From: Calamus simplicifolius
Lineage: Eukaryota; Streptophyta; Magnoliopsida; Arecales; Arecaceae
DNA: 64,000 nucleotides
Direction: 5' to 3'
Assembly (NCBI GenBank): GCA_900491605.1
Contig: UESW01001677.1
Span: 149,877-213,876 of the forward strand
Shown here: positions 11,560 through 24,100 of the stretch, piece after piece
Layout of the letters: every line of letters begins with the position of its first letter
How positions within the stretch are numbered: position 1 is the stretch's first letter
Notes under the pieces: generated by a model
What the model saw: only the letters and a program-made list of their open reading frames with translations
What the model was told of the DNA's origin: nothing
Database searches by the model: none
Program-made: the position numbers and the translations under genes

Positions 11560-12110
11560 TCCTGGTATTAATTGCAACAACACCTCTCGGCTTGCTCTAG
11601 CCGATTGTTGAGCCTTTGAGTGAGCTCTTCCAGACGCCGATGTTGTTCATCCAGATGCTTCCTCATCTTATGATTAAGGTCCTCCACAGATGACCCGAAA
11701 GACTAACAGAATGCAGGAGATCGGTGGTGCTCAGGTGAAGCTTGATGGTGATAAGCTTCTCTGTGAGGAGATTTTCCGCGAGCGGATCACTAGCCAACTG
11801 GTGCAGCTATCATGGGCGACGTGAGAGGCTTGGGGTGCTGCTAAGTGGCCCCCGAGCGTTGCTTCTGCAGTTCATGAACTGCTACTTTCAAAAGCTTGAT
11901 CTAGCTGATTGAGGATGGCCAGCTGGTTAATCAGAGCAGCTGGAGTTGGTGGTGAAGGAGCAGAGAGGGTGGCCTTTCACTGCCTAGTGCGATGTGGATG
12001 CCCCCCAACACGATTGGTAAGAACCTCTGGCATGCGCATCACCACCATAGCTATCTTAGAGGGGACGGAGACTTATAGCTCAAGGAGACGGAGCTTTCTT
12101 TCCTTCAGCA
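11560..12110 (-). pseudogene. Decayed gag-like leader of element B
   Basis: Downstream of the primer site, the minus strand has a proline/alanine stretch followed by INQLAILNQL, then after stops a charged coiled-coil-like run at about 11690-11565 (NHKMRKHLDEQHRRLEELTQ). This resembles the N-terminal region before gag in some plant Ty3/gypsy elements. Several stops and shifts are present, so it is not translatable. The family link is an inference from position and composition. Confidence 0.4.
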
Positions 12111-12114
12111 CGTC

Positions 12115-12133
12115 CCCCCTTCCTGGCGCGCCA
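12115..12133 (-). promoter_or_regulatory. Primer binding site of element B
   Basis: The minus strand reads TGGCGCGCCAGGAAGGGGG, a form often seen after the 5' LTR of plant Ty3/gypsy elements. It starts three bases after the LTR end (CATCA, GAT, TGG). Confidence 0.7.
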
Positions 12134-12392
12134 ATCTGATGACGCCAAATCACCGGCCTCGAGCATCCGATCACCTCCTCTAGCGAGCTCCTCGCGCCTG
12201 CAAGCAAGTCCCGAGGGCCGAAGATTCCGGCGGGGACCCTCCGACGCTCAAGTCAGTGGTCTGGGCAATAGCCGTGAGCTTGAGGAAGCTCGAAAGAGAA
12301 AGAGAGAGAGATATGGCTCCGAGAAGAGCTCTCTCTGTGAGCGTTTTTGGGGTGTAATGAGTGTGTTACCTGGTCTAGGTCCCTCTTACCCT

Positions 12393-12400
12393 CTTTATAG
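12393..12400 (-). promoter_or_regulatory. TATA box of element B LTR
   Basis: The minus strand reads CCTATAAAGAGGG about 260 bp before the LTR end. It is the only good TATA-like site in this LTR, and its strand agrees with the primer site and polypurine tract. Confidence 0.6.
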
Positions 12401-12579
12401 GTGTTTAGAGTTTGTCTGGCTTGACTAGTTGAGGCCTTGTAATGATGACCTTGATGGGTGAAGTGTCAGAGCTGACGTCTGTGAGGCATGGGGTTCAACC
12501 ACTTTGTTAGAGCATTTAAGGTGATGGCAGCAATGGCAGAGCTTGTTTCCTTCTTTGATATGTCAGGACTGCAGGTCAA

Positions 12580-13388
12580 GTCCCCGGAGCCGGCCGGGAG
12601 AGTGCCGGGGCCGCCTAGCTTGGACACGCCGGGGGCCGGCTAGGAGAGTGCCGAGGCCAGCTGGGAGAGTGTCGGGGCGGGCTGGGAGATGCCGGGGCCA
12701 CCTAGCTTGGACAAGCTGGGGTAGGCTGGAAGGTGCCGGGGCCGGCTGGGAGGTGTCGGGGCCGCCTGGCTTGGACATGCCGGGGCTGGCTTGCAAGGTG
12801 CCGGGGCCGGCTGGGAGGTGCCGGGCCGCTTGGCTTGGACACGCCGGGGCCGGCTAGCAAGGTGCCGGGGCCGGCTGGGAGGTGCCGGGTGTCGGCCTTG
12901 GAGGCGCCGGGGCCAGCTGGGAGATGCCGGGCCTGGCTGAGAGAGTGCCAGGGCCGCCTAGCTTGGACACGCCAGGGGCAAGCTGGAAGGTGCCGGGGCC
13001 GCCTGGGAGGTGCCGGGGCCGCCTGGCTTGGACACGCCGGGTCCGACTAGCAAGGTGCCGGGGCCGGCTGGGAGATGTCGATGCCGCCTAGCTTGGACGT
13101 GCTGGGGGCCGGCTTGGAGAGTGCCGGGGCCGCCTAGCTTGGACACGTCGGGGGCCGGCTAGGAGAGTGCCGGAGCCGCCTAGCTTGGACACGCCGGGGG
13201 CAGGATGGAAGGTGCCGGGGCCGGCTAGGAGGTGCCGGAGCCGCCTGGCTTGGACACGCCGGGTCCGGCTAGCTGGGACAGTACCGGAGCCGCCTAGCTT
13301 GGACGCGCCAGGGACCGGCTTGGAGAGTGCCGGGGCCGCCTAGCTTGGACACACCGGGGGCCAGTTAAGAGAGTGCCGGGGCCAGCTG
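12580..13388. repeat. 46-bp GC-rich array in the 5' LTR of element B
   Basis: Same family as 5097-5940, with differently arranged units. Plus- and minus-strand ORFs across it are repeat artefacts. Confidence 0.85.
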
Positions 13389-13510
13389 GAAGGTGTCAAT
13401 CATGGAGCTGTCGGCCTTAGAGGCGTCGGCCTTGGAGCGCCATGAAGCTCTCGGCCTTGGAGCTGTCGGCCTTGGTGATGCCGACCATGGAGCTGTCGGC
13501 CATGAAGCAA
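13389..13510. repeat. Short 15-bp array (about seven copies) in the 5' LTR of element B
   Basis: GTCGGCCTTGGAGCT-type units with one internal deletion near 13438. It corresponds to 5941-6290, which has about three times as many units. Confidence 0.8.
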
Positions 13511-13632
13511 TTGGATGCGCATGGCTTTATGAGACCATAAACGCTACCGTGACCGAAGGGCCCTTTGAAGGCCAAAGGGGGCTCCGACGATTTTCTTCAC
13601 GGTTCTCTAACGGCGTTTGATCAGCCACATCA

Positions 13633-14447
13633 CTATCCTTAGTCTGAACAGAAGCCAATCCACAGGGCACTCACGTGGATTCCATGGTTCGAGTCTTCTC
13701 TAAATCTATTTAATTAATAGACACGTTGACAAAGCTGGACCTAAAATGACTACAAACCTGTTTGTTGGTCTCACCTCCAGGACCTTAACTCGGCTGAAGC
13801 CCATGGACTACAAACTAGTTGAATAGATAACCAACTTGTAATAGGGATTTGTTCAAGGAAAAGTCTTTGCACACATGAATCCGCACATCTGCAATACAAA
13901 ACCCACGAGCAAGACTCGTACATGAGCAAATCATTGCGTCCAAATACCAAAGGTAGTATGCAAAGAGTTTTTCTTTCTTCAACCTAGACTAACCCTGAAC
14001 TAGATTGTCGCATGTTAAAGGATCTGTAGAAATCAGAAATCCAATATTCGAATGATAAATGCATGTTAAAGCAACAAAATAAACCATGCATGTAGGTTGT
14101 ACCTCTACAGTTGGCTAGCAACTTAATGATATCAGATAATCATAATTCCTAACCCAGCCTTGGGCACACAATAATGAAAATTGCAAGGTGGCTTCCTGTT
14201 TATCTTCCTCAAAATACATACAGCAAACGAATTTCATTATATTTGTCTGTGACATCAATGATGAGCATAAGGTGCCATTTGCCATTCCACTTCAAACATG
14301 TCAACGTTCCAAGAACATTAACAACAACAGGAAAAAAAAATGAACAATTATATAGGCACAAGCAGGAACTCATTGAATGGTTCCCACTGACAAAAACTTG
14401 GGGGCCTGCCAGCTAATTACTTTCTGTTCTGTCGAATTTGTTTCTTT
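13633..14447. other. 3' flank of the RING gene, no separate gene seen
   Basis: AT-rich sequence between the end of element B and the stop codon of the RING gene. Its right part should be the 3' UTR. I see no coding exon, RNA gene or clear repeat. Confidence 0.5.
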
Positions 14448-17400
14448 TTACAGTATAGAATAGGCTCGGATCACCTCAATAATGGGTGCACGGCACAGTG
14501 GGCACTTGCCTCCACTTCGAACTAACTCATTAGCACATTTTGAGCAAGTACACATGTGCCCACATCTGATGCAGCAAAAGAGTATATATGAGTATCACAA
14601 CAAAAATACACGTGAACCTAGTTATGCATCTCAAGCAAGGAAATGCACCTGTACAGAACGGAATCAATATGACTGTCACAGCAGATACAGCAGGTCCCTT
14701 TCCTCACTTGGCTCCATTTGGATCCATCCTCGGATGATTCCCCACTCATCCCTGAAAAGAACAAGATAGCTCCGTGTTGATCTTGTGAGCACTAGATGGA
14801 TTAAAGTCAAGCAGGCATTCATCTTGATCTACATAAAGTTTCTTATGTAACAAAGATCAGAGAGAAGAAAAAGCATGTCTGGAAATGAAGTCTCCATTAG
14901 TCCTCCAGAGGAGGAAATAACCCACAAGAATAGGTCCCCCAAGCAACCCCACTTTTTTCAATGTGAACGAGTGGAGATTCTGTGTTATTGAGAGAGAGAG
15001 AGAGTTCTTTCCTTCCTAAAGCTAACTAGAGGTGCAATGCATATGTTTGTGCATACACTTTACCCTGACGCACATGTTTGAGAAGCCTCAGCTCTCAACT
15101 GAAAGGTTAAAGCCAGCTGTAAAACACTGGCAAAGATCAGGGGCTGCCAGCAACCCTTTCAAGGTTAAGTAGCCTACACCTGAGAAGACTATTTTAACTC
15201 ATCAATAATCATTATATAATGCCTCAACAAAATAGCAGAATGCGTACGCATGATACCCTGGTACTCAAAACTTGAAAAGAAAAAAAGTGTATGTAATGAA
15301 TTGATAAACTATAGATAAAATATCAGTACCACAAAGGGCTTCTTCACAACGAGCAAGATTATGGCCTTGGGGCAAATTGATATGGCATGACTACAGGGCA
15401 GTGGCCCTTCAAGAATTGGTGTGTTCTTATGAACCAGTAGAAGACAACATTCATTTATAAGCTGGATGCCTTCAAAGAAGATTTGAGATTGGTCTATATG
15501 CATTCAGGAACTATCTGGATGCCCACCCCATCCACAAGCCACCTCCGAAGCACACAAGGAGTTGCAGTAGAGAAATGAGTAAAAGAGAGGTGAGAGAAAT
15601 CTGTGGAGGCCATTGCTAACAATCTCACGTTTTTTATACATCAGAGTTCACTTAAAAATAGTGATTTCTTGTATTCTAAAAATGTTTGACTTAAAGAAGT
15701 CTTGGACTCCCATTATCACACCAACCTCCTCATCCTTCCATCTCATCTCTTCAAAAGTTTCCCACCTATATGTATAAGCTGATCACCCATCCAAACGTGG
15801 CCCAAGAGAAAAACAGCACTATAGAACGAAACAAAAAAGACGAGTTTGCAGTATCATTTGAGTATGCATGTAGTGCTATGGCAGCAACGTAAAACAAACC
15901 ATAAACTATAATAATATCTATAGCAATTTCCACTTCGTGACCAAAATTTTTCTGACTTAAAGTGTGAATAATATATTTCAAGACAAACCACCACTTACCT
16001 TGCCCTCCAGCAGAGCGATTCAAAGCTGCAGCAACTTCCTGCCTGACTGAACGTTGCAATTCTAGTTGCATATCCATGCAAGCCTCCAACATTCTCTGCA
16101 TGTGACTCATCCCTTGCTGAAGCTTAGCCATGTCTGCCCTCAAGTCATTAATAACATCCCATTCCTGCACCAAAATAATAACATCAGTTTTAAATGCCAA
16201 AACAACAGAGATGGATTCATGGCACATGAAGTAAAATTTGACAGCCTTGGCAGCTTCATCAAGCATGGCATTCGTAAACCAAACTTCTAATTAGTAGGGC
16301 AGGAGAGCGAGTGATACATTCACAGACCAATAAAGGAATGGTCCATAAACTGCAAATAAAATAAAGAACATATTCTACATTGTTAATAGAATCAACAAAC
16401 AAAAACTATGACTTACATCCATAGCTTCAGAAGATAGAGAACTTGAAAGGAGAAAAGCGAGGGGGGATAATTTCCTTTTTGACATTCCTAACATAAGTAA
16501 TCAAGGATTTAAATTTCATAAAATAAAGCTGTCCCATATTTTTTATGAAACATGATGCAATGTCATCATGATCCATCTCGACACTTGGGATGGAGGACAT
16601 CTCAAGATCCACCACTTGGGATAGTGAGACAATGGTGGGACAGTCCTGTCTCAACACTTGGAATAACAACTCATCCCAGCAACCCATGGAACGTCTCGCT
16701 AGGATTTGAAATCATATGTGCAATATTATCAAATTATTCTCATTCACATTACAAACTCAAGCATTATAAATTACTAATCAGGGGAGAAAAATAAGTTATA
16801 GTGCAATTTTAGGTGCTAAATTTAAACATTACGAGAAAGATGGCGCACAATTTCTGAACGATGCATGTTCTGCCTGGTCCAATTATTATGATGCAATTCT
16901 GAGTGCCATAGTGGTTGTCGACGAGGAAAAGGTGGAGGTGGTAGCACAGGAGGAGGTGGCCTGGGAACAGAATCCTGAATATCCTGATATGCATCATCCC
17001 TGTGCTGGTCCTGATCTTCCTCTGGTAAAGTTGGGGTAGGTGAGGTTCTTTGCAGATCCCAATCAAGGGGAGCATGGGCCTGCCGTTGAACATACGATTG
17101 TATCAACTGGTCTAAACTTTCACGAAAACCACTGCGAAGAAGATTAGAAACACTTCGCCTGCAAAATAAGCATAACCATTTGAACCCGTACTAACAAAGT
17201 CAAATTGATCACTAATGCTAGTAAATTAGAACCCTATCTTACAGACCGGCAGTTACCTGCTTAACAGTTCCCTGAGTTCCATACTATACACATTATCATC
17301 ATCAGGCGGAATAAATCTATTGACTCTTCTAATGGGAATGGACCGTTGACTTCTTTGAGGATCTGAATGCTCATCATGCCAGTTTTCAGCAGTACCATGA

Positions 17401-18109
17401 GACCCATCCTCATGCCACTGCTCACGTGTTTCAGGGAGATGACTGTCTTCTCCATCTTCATCTTCTGGTGCTTCATGCGGCCACTCCTGTTCTATATGTT
17501 CATGCCAGTTCTCATCAGATTCTTCAGATTCTTCTCCAGTCTCTTCATGCCAATCACTGTAACCACCTTCAGTAGACTGTTGCCAGTCTCTTCTCTCATG
17601 TTCTACATCTTCCTGCCAGTTTGCCACTTGACTTGTTGGTTCTTGCATGTCCACAATTTCATCAAGCATGCTGTTTTCCAAACCAGCTGTTTCATGTGTC
17701 TCTGTTGATTGATGTACATCAGTATTCTCACTCCTTAGTTGGGATTGTTCGTGGCCATCATTTGGTAGCTCCACCCCAGTGCTTGGCTGAGATTGACTAT
17801 TTCTAGAAACACTGACATTTTGACTAGCTGAAATATCAGATTGGTTGATTGCTTGACCACGAACAATATTCTCTAGTCTGAAGCGAAATCCCTCTCTAGT
17901 TACAAGCAACAGTTTAAATTATTACTTTATCTAATTCTGCACAGATTATATCTGAAAAACACAACATACTCTAACAGGTAAAAAGTAAGGTGTTCATAAG
18001 GAATATCATTCAAAACCAGTTTCATTTCATGTACAACAAAAGCAAAATCAATTTTAAAGAAGATAATCACCGCTCAAAATATGTGTGTGTGGTGGTGGTT
18101 TTTTTTTTT

Positions 18110-18140
<31 letters not shown>

Positions 18141-21100
18141 GGGTTTGTGGGGTTGGGGAGGTACAACATAAACAAAGACTACATGAACTAGTGAAACACA
18201 AACAAGTGATGCTGCTTGTATTTTCACCACATAAAAAAACAGAGCATGGGTTTTATTAGAAGTATGGATGGTTGAGTTCGAGACATGATGGACAAAACAA
18301 TCACATCTATAATCTAATTTTGCATGTCTAAAACAATGGATGGATAGAGTAGCTAATTTGCCGTAGTTACCCAGACTTTTGCATCCTGCAAAAAGCATCC
18401 ACATCTAAACATATCAACACGTTAGTTATGCAAATTACATATTAAATACTAACATGATGAATTAATCAATTGTTAATCATTAGAACTTCCCAAATGCACT
18501 CTCTATTTTATATAAAAGCTGAAACACCTTATAGAAGTTATCTTCTGATATTTTTAAAAATCAATAAAAATAATTTAAATGTTAAAATTGATATTCCCGT
18601 GTCCCAGTATCTCTTTTGTTTCCTCCTGCCAAATCAAAAGCATGGATATCTGAATCTCACACTAGTGCCAATTTTTGTGAAGAATTTGATTTATCTTCAG
18701 CTGATGAACAATAAGCTCCAAACATGTCCGCATCATACTCTTTGTTAATTTATATTAAAGAATTTCTTTTAGCTCACTATCACAATATATTCAATTGGAT
18801 AAATGAGCAAAAGTATCTATAGTGCCAATCGCGAAATGTGAACTCAAGTTCCATCATTGTGGTTATATTTACAAAACTTAATTCATCGATTACATCTGAT
18901 ATAATACAACGGGACTGATGAAATAAGATAATGGTGTCATGTGATCCTCACACTACAATGAGTTATGAATGTATTCAATACAGTAGCATTAGGCTTAAAT
19001 GTAGTTTAGGTTAGCATGTTGGTAAGGCTTGTGCACATAAGACAAGCATGCAGATGTGAGCTAATAGGAAACCAAGGTTAGAAACAGAAATAGGAAGATT
19101 AAAGGAAGCTCACAAATTGCACTAACAGAGGAATGCAATGAAGAGTTGAATGTGATGGTACAACCACATTGAACAAAATATACAGAAAACTCAATAACGT
19201 GGGGTCATATTAATCCTAAAGGTAGAGAGAAGAGGAGACGTCACAAGATGTACATTGTCAAGAGTGGCATTCTAGAAAAAATCAACATATGTAAAGATAT
19301 TAAATCTGGAAGAAAAAAAAAATCTAGACAACCCGCCATTCAGAGAGAATTCAGATGACTAAAGCTAAGTAGTAGTCCTAACTTTTAACACATAATGAAG
19401 AATGTAATAAAATAGATATGCTTCTATAGTGCATAACAAGTATACAAAGGCAAAAACAAAATAAAATAGCAAAGAACCACCAATACCAGCAGCAGCAGCA
19501 TATAACATCATTAATCAAAAATACTTCTTGAGTTGGTCTTGAATAATCGAATAGTTCACGACTTATTCAATTATTCAAAAAAGTACTATTTGGCAAAGGA
19601 AAAAATTTTAAAACAAGTCAAGAATCTCTCCAATATCTTGAAGAATAATATGATTATGCTCACTTGGAATGAATGGCAAAAATGGATTACAGCCAACCAA
19701 ATAGATGGGAGCGATGTAATTCTTTTTTAATGGATATATATCATGTTTCATTGTGAACATGGAATGGAATCATTAAAAAAGCACATCATATAGAATAGGC
19801 TGTCAAATTGCACCTCATTTTATTAGTGCACATACCATTCTACATATTTTTAAATAATGAAAAATGGAGGGATGCTCTGTATCTCCACAAGCTGGCACCA
19901 AAATATGCATTGTAGGTTTCAGTCATTCCTCAAAGTGGCTGCCACACATATTTTCATCATTTTTGAGAAGAAATTAGATTAAATCATATATGTGCAAGTT
20001 CAGGAAGATAAAAACAAGTAACCTGAATAAGAAGAACATGCTATGCAGGTCTCTCTCTCTCTCTTTGCAGTGAAAGGATCAGGTATCTCATTTGTTAATT
20101 ACATAATCACTATAATAAACATGACTTGTGTGGTTCATACGTTATTTTGTATAAATTCCAGTGTCCTTAACTTCCCTAAGCATCTAATAGCCATCCTTCC
20201 TATAAGTTATACCAACTTGCAAATGAAGAAACAGTGAAGATTGCAAGCCCAAAAATATCAAGAAGTGAAAATTTAAGTATTTAGAATCAATTATCAAGTA
20301 AGAAGGTGAAATAGGTGAAGATATGAATCATAAAATTAAAGCGGGATGGATTAAGTGAAAAAGTGTTTTGGGAGTATTGTATAATCGGCGCATCCCATTA
20401 AAATTGAAAGAAAAAAATTTATAAAACTGCTATGAGGCCAGCTATGCTATATGGAGCATAGTGTTAGGCAATATTGAAACATATGAATAAATTTAGTGTA
20501 ACAGAAATGCATATGTTAAGATGGATATGTGGTAAAACTTTAAAAGATAGAATTAGAAATAAGCATATAGAGAAATGATAGGAGTAACCCCAATTGAAGA
20601 TAAAATGAGAGAAAATCGATTACGGTGGTTTAGACATATACAACATAGACCTTTAGATGCTCCGGTTAGAAAGAGTAATCTTTTAACAATTTATGGTAAG
20701 GATAGAGGTAGAGGTAGACCTAAACTAATATAGGCAGAAATAATTAAAAAAGATATTGTAGAAGGCTGAAATTTTTATTCATTCCTCTTCAGTGTACAAT
20801 CCTAGGAAATATATAGGAGATTACAAGATAAGAATAGGAAACTTAATCATTCTAAATCTGAAATCTATCTAATCAAATCCCTTAATTTTAGGGAATGATT
20901 ACAAGATAAGAATAGGAAACTTAATCATTCTAAATCTGAAATCTATCTAATCAAATTCCTTAATTTTAGGAATTTAAATTCAAACAGATTCTCTTAATCT
21001 ATAGGGATATTTAACTAATTTTATTTACAGCTTATTTACACTTCAACACTCCCCCTCAAGTTGAGGAATAGATATCTTCCATTCCCAGCTTGGATATAAG

Positions 21101-24100
21101 GCCCTGAAAAATGGAACTACTCAGCCCTTTTGTTAAAACATCCGCTAGTTGTTGTCCCGATGGAACATAAGACATACACACTAATCCTTCCTCCAATTTC
21201 TCTTTGATAAAATATCTATCAATTTCGATGTGTTTTGTCCTATCATGTTGTATAGGATTATGAGCAATATTGATAGCTGACTTGTTGTCACAATAGAGTC
21301 TCATAAGACTTTCCCATTTGACTTTCAAATCATCTAAAATAATCTTTAGCCAAAGCAGCTCACACAGGCCTTACGCAATAGCCCTAAATTTTGCTTCTGC
21401 AGATGATCTTGCTACCATATTCTACTTCTTACTTCTCCATGTTACCAGGTTTCCTCCAAGAAAGATACAATATCCTGTAGTAGATCTTCTATCTATTAGG
21501 GAACCTGCATAATCTGCATCGGTATAAGCTTCTAGAGTAAGAGTATTGCTCCTTTTGAACAAAATTCCTTTCCTTGGATTGCCTTTCAAGTAATGTAGTA
21601 CCTTGTAAGCAGCTTGAAGATGTGGTTCCCTTGGATCGTGCATAAATTGACTAATCATGCTAACTGAGTATGCTATGTCTGGTCGAGTGTGAGTAAGATA
21701 TATGAGTCTACCTACCAATCTTTGGTACATTCCTTTGTCAACAGCTAGTTCTTCTTTAGCCTCACCTAACTTATGATTTGGATCCATTGGAGTAGAGACG
21801 GGTTTACAATCTATCTTCCTTGTTTCTACCAACAAATCAGTCACATACTTTTGCTGAGATATGAAGATTCCTTGTGTGGAATATGCCACCTCAATACCAA
21901 GGAAGTACTTCAGTTTCCCTAGTTCCTTTATCTCAAATTCCTTCACCAGCTGCCGCTTTAATTCCTGCTTCTCCATCTCATCATTCCCAGTTACTATGAT
22001 GTCGTCCACATATACTAAAAGAGCAGTAACCTCCACTGTAATTGATTGCTTAATAAAGAGTGTATGGTCCCTTTGACTTTGTTTATATCCGGATTCCTTC
22101 ATCACTTTTGCAAATCTTCCAAACCATGCTCTAGGTGATTGTTTTAATTCATAAAGTGCTTTTCTCAACCTGCACACCTTGCTACCTGAGTTCCTTTCAA
22201 ATCCTGATGGGATATTCATATAGATTTCTTCATCTAGGTTACCATGGAGAAATGCATTCTTAACATCATATTGCAGCAGTTGCCAATTGAAGTGTGCAGC
22301 CAAAGATAATAGGATTCTCACCGTATTCATTTTGCAACTGGAGCAAGGTCTCCTGATAATCTACACCGTAGGTTTGAGTGTACCCTTTAGCTACCAATCT
22401 TGCTTTATATCTCTCAAGGGATCCATCAGCTCTATATTTCAATGTGAAAATCCACTTACAGCCAACAATATTTTTTCCTTCTGGTTTGTCAACGATCTCC
22501 TATTCTATTCTTTTCTAATGCACTCATCTCCTCTCTCATGGCAGTCCTCCATTCCCTTTCTATCAATGCCTCAGTAACAGTGTTAGGAATAGCAATGGTG
22601 TTTAGGCTCATAATGAATATTCGGTGAGTTGGGGACAGACGTTTAAGAGAGACATAGTAAGATAATGGATAGAGTGGTCGTTTGGTGCATTCTCTTGTGT
22701 CTTTTCTAAGAGCAATGGATATGTCAGATCTTACGAGTATGTCTAAGTCTTCAATGGGGTCAGTAGGTGTCTCAATAGGCTGTAAAGGCATGTCAGATCT
22801 TACGAGTATGTCTAAGTCTTCAATGGGATCAATAGATGTCTCAATAGGCTGTAAAGACATGTCAGATCTTACCTTGATTTCATTACCAGAGTTTGGATCA
22901 GATTCTTGGACTTGTGCCAATTCAGGAACAGCCTTTCTCCTTGAATACACCTGAGAGAATCTTGTAGGGTTGTGACTGGCATTGATTAGGTCAGGAGAGA
23001 CAGGAGATGACATAAATTCAGTAGACTTGTTTCCAACTATACTGGTTAGAAGGTCAAGGGTTTGAAGTGGTTCAAAAATCTCAGAAGTCCTATCTTCTAA
23101 CATAGAAATCTCCCCTTGAAGAGAGGACTTGGAGAAAAAAGGTGTATTTTCCACAAATGTGACATCAACAGAAATGTAGGTTTTTTTGGATGAAGGGTTA
23201 TAACACTTATATCCTTTTTGAGTGGATGAGTAACCAAGAAAGGCACATTTGATGGCACGGGGATCTAGTTTGTTTCTATACTGGCTGTGAACATGAAAAA
23301 AGGCAGTGCTGCCAAATACCCTAGGTATAAGGCCATTTGAGGTTTGGAAGTGAGGGTAGAAACTATTAAGGGTCTCTATAGGACTCTTATTATTTAGCAC
23401 ACGGGAGAGAAGTCTGTTTATCATGTATGTGGCAGTGAGAGCAGCCTCACCCCAATAAGAGAATTTCTAAAATCTGAATTATAAAATAATTCTTAAACTC
23501 TACCCAAACCACTTCACGGGCCCAACTTTGGCCTTATCTCTCAATGTATACACCCAAATAGGAAAATAAAATTATCCCCAGAAACTAGAATCAATCCTGA
23601 TTCGGGCCATATATTTATTTTGTCATTCTCGGCCCGATACAGGGCCCAAAATGCTGCTCAAATAGAGCTCCTGAACCGGCCCAATAAGCCCAAATTGAAG
23701 CAGCCCAGTCGGCCCAGCGTCCTTTTTTTTTATACTGTTGCTCCCTGTTTCTAACAAAACAGGGAGCAGTTCACGCTGGCGGCCAGGGCCGCAGCCGACC
23801 CCCCCCCCCCCCTTATCTCTCTCCAATTTCAATCCAAATCACATCCTCTCTTGTCTCATCACGGCGGCTCGTAATCACGCCGGCGACATTGCCGGCCCAA
23901 TCCGGGGCGGTCCGGCCTCCGATGGCCGGGCCAGAGCCGGCCACGGCGTGGCCGGCCTCCCCTCTCTCTCTTCCTAATTTCTCTCCTTCTCTTTCACTGT
24001 CTTCCGTGGCCAAGAATCACGCCGGCGGCACGGCCGGCCACCATGGCCGGCCGGACCTCCACCGGACGCACGCCCGGCGCCGGTGGAGGTCTCCGACCAA

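Larger units (their letters stand above)
5097..13632 (-). mobile_element. Element B: coding-poor LTR retrotransposon (LARD-like) built of tandem arrays
   Basis: The segments 5097-6409 and 12137-13632 share the same order of 46-bp arrays, 15-bp array and unique end, and both end at CAGCCACATCA. This makes them LTRs. On the minus strand the 5' LTR (12137-13632) is followed by a TGGCGCGCCAGG primer-type site at 12115-12133. The internal region ends in a G-rich tract at 6410-6429 just before the 3' LTR. No pol domain is seen in the 5.7-kb internal region, only satellite-like arrays and a decayed gag-like stretch, so an autonomous partner must have supplied replication proteins. The 3' LTR is broken by gypsy A, and its remainder lies left of the window. 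Confidence 0.75.
12137..13632 (-). repeat. 5' LTR of element B (1496 bp)
   Basis: On the plus strand it runs from TGATGACGCC to CAGCCACATCA. It contains a unique region (12137-12562) with the TATA box, the 46-bp array (about 12580-13388), a short 15-bp array (13389-13510) and the unique end shared with 6291-6409. The arrays fall in U3, upstream of the promoter. Confidence 0.75.
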
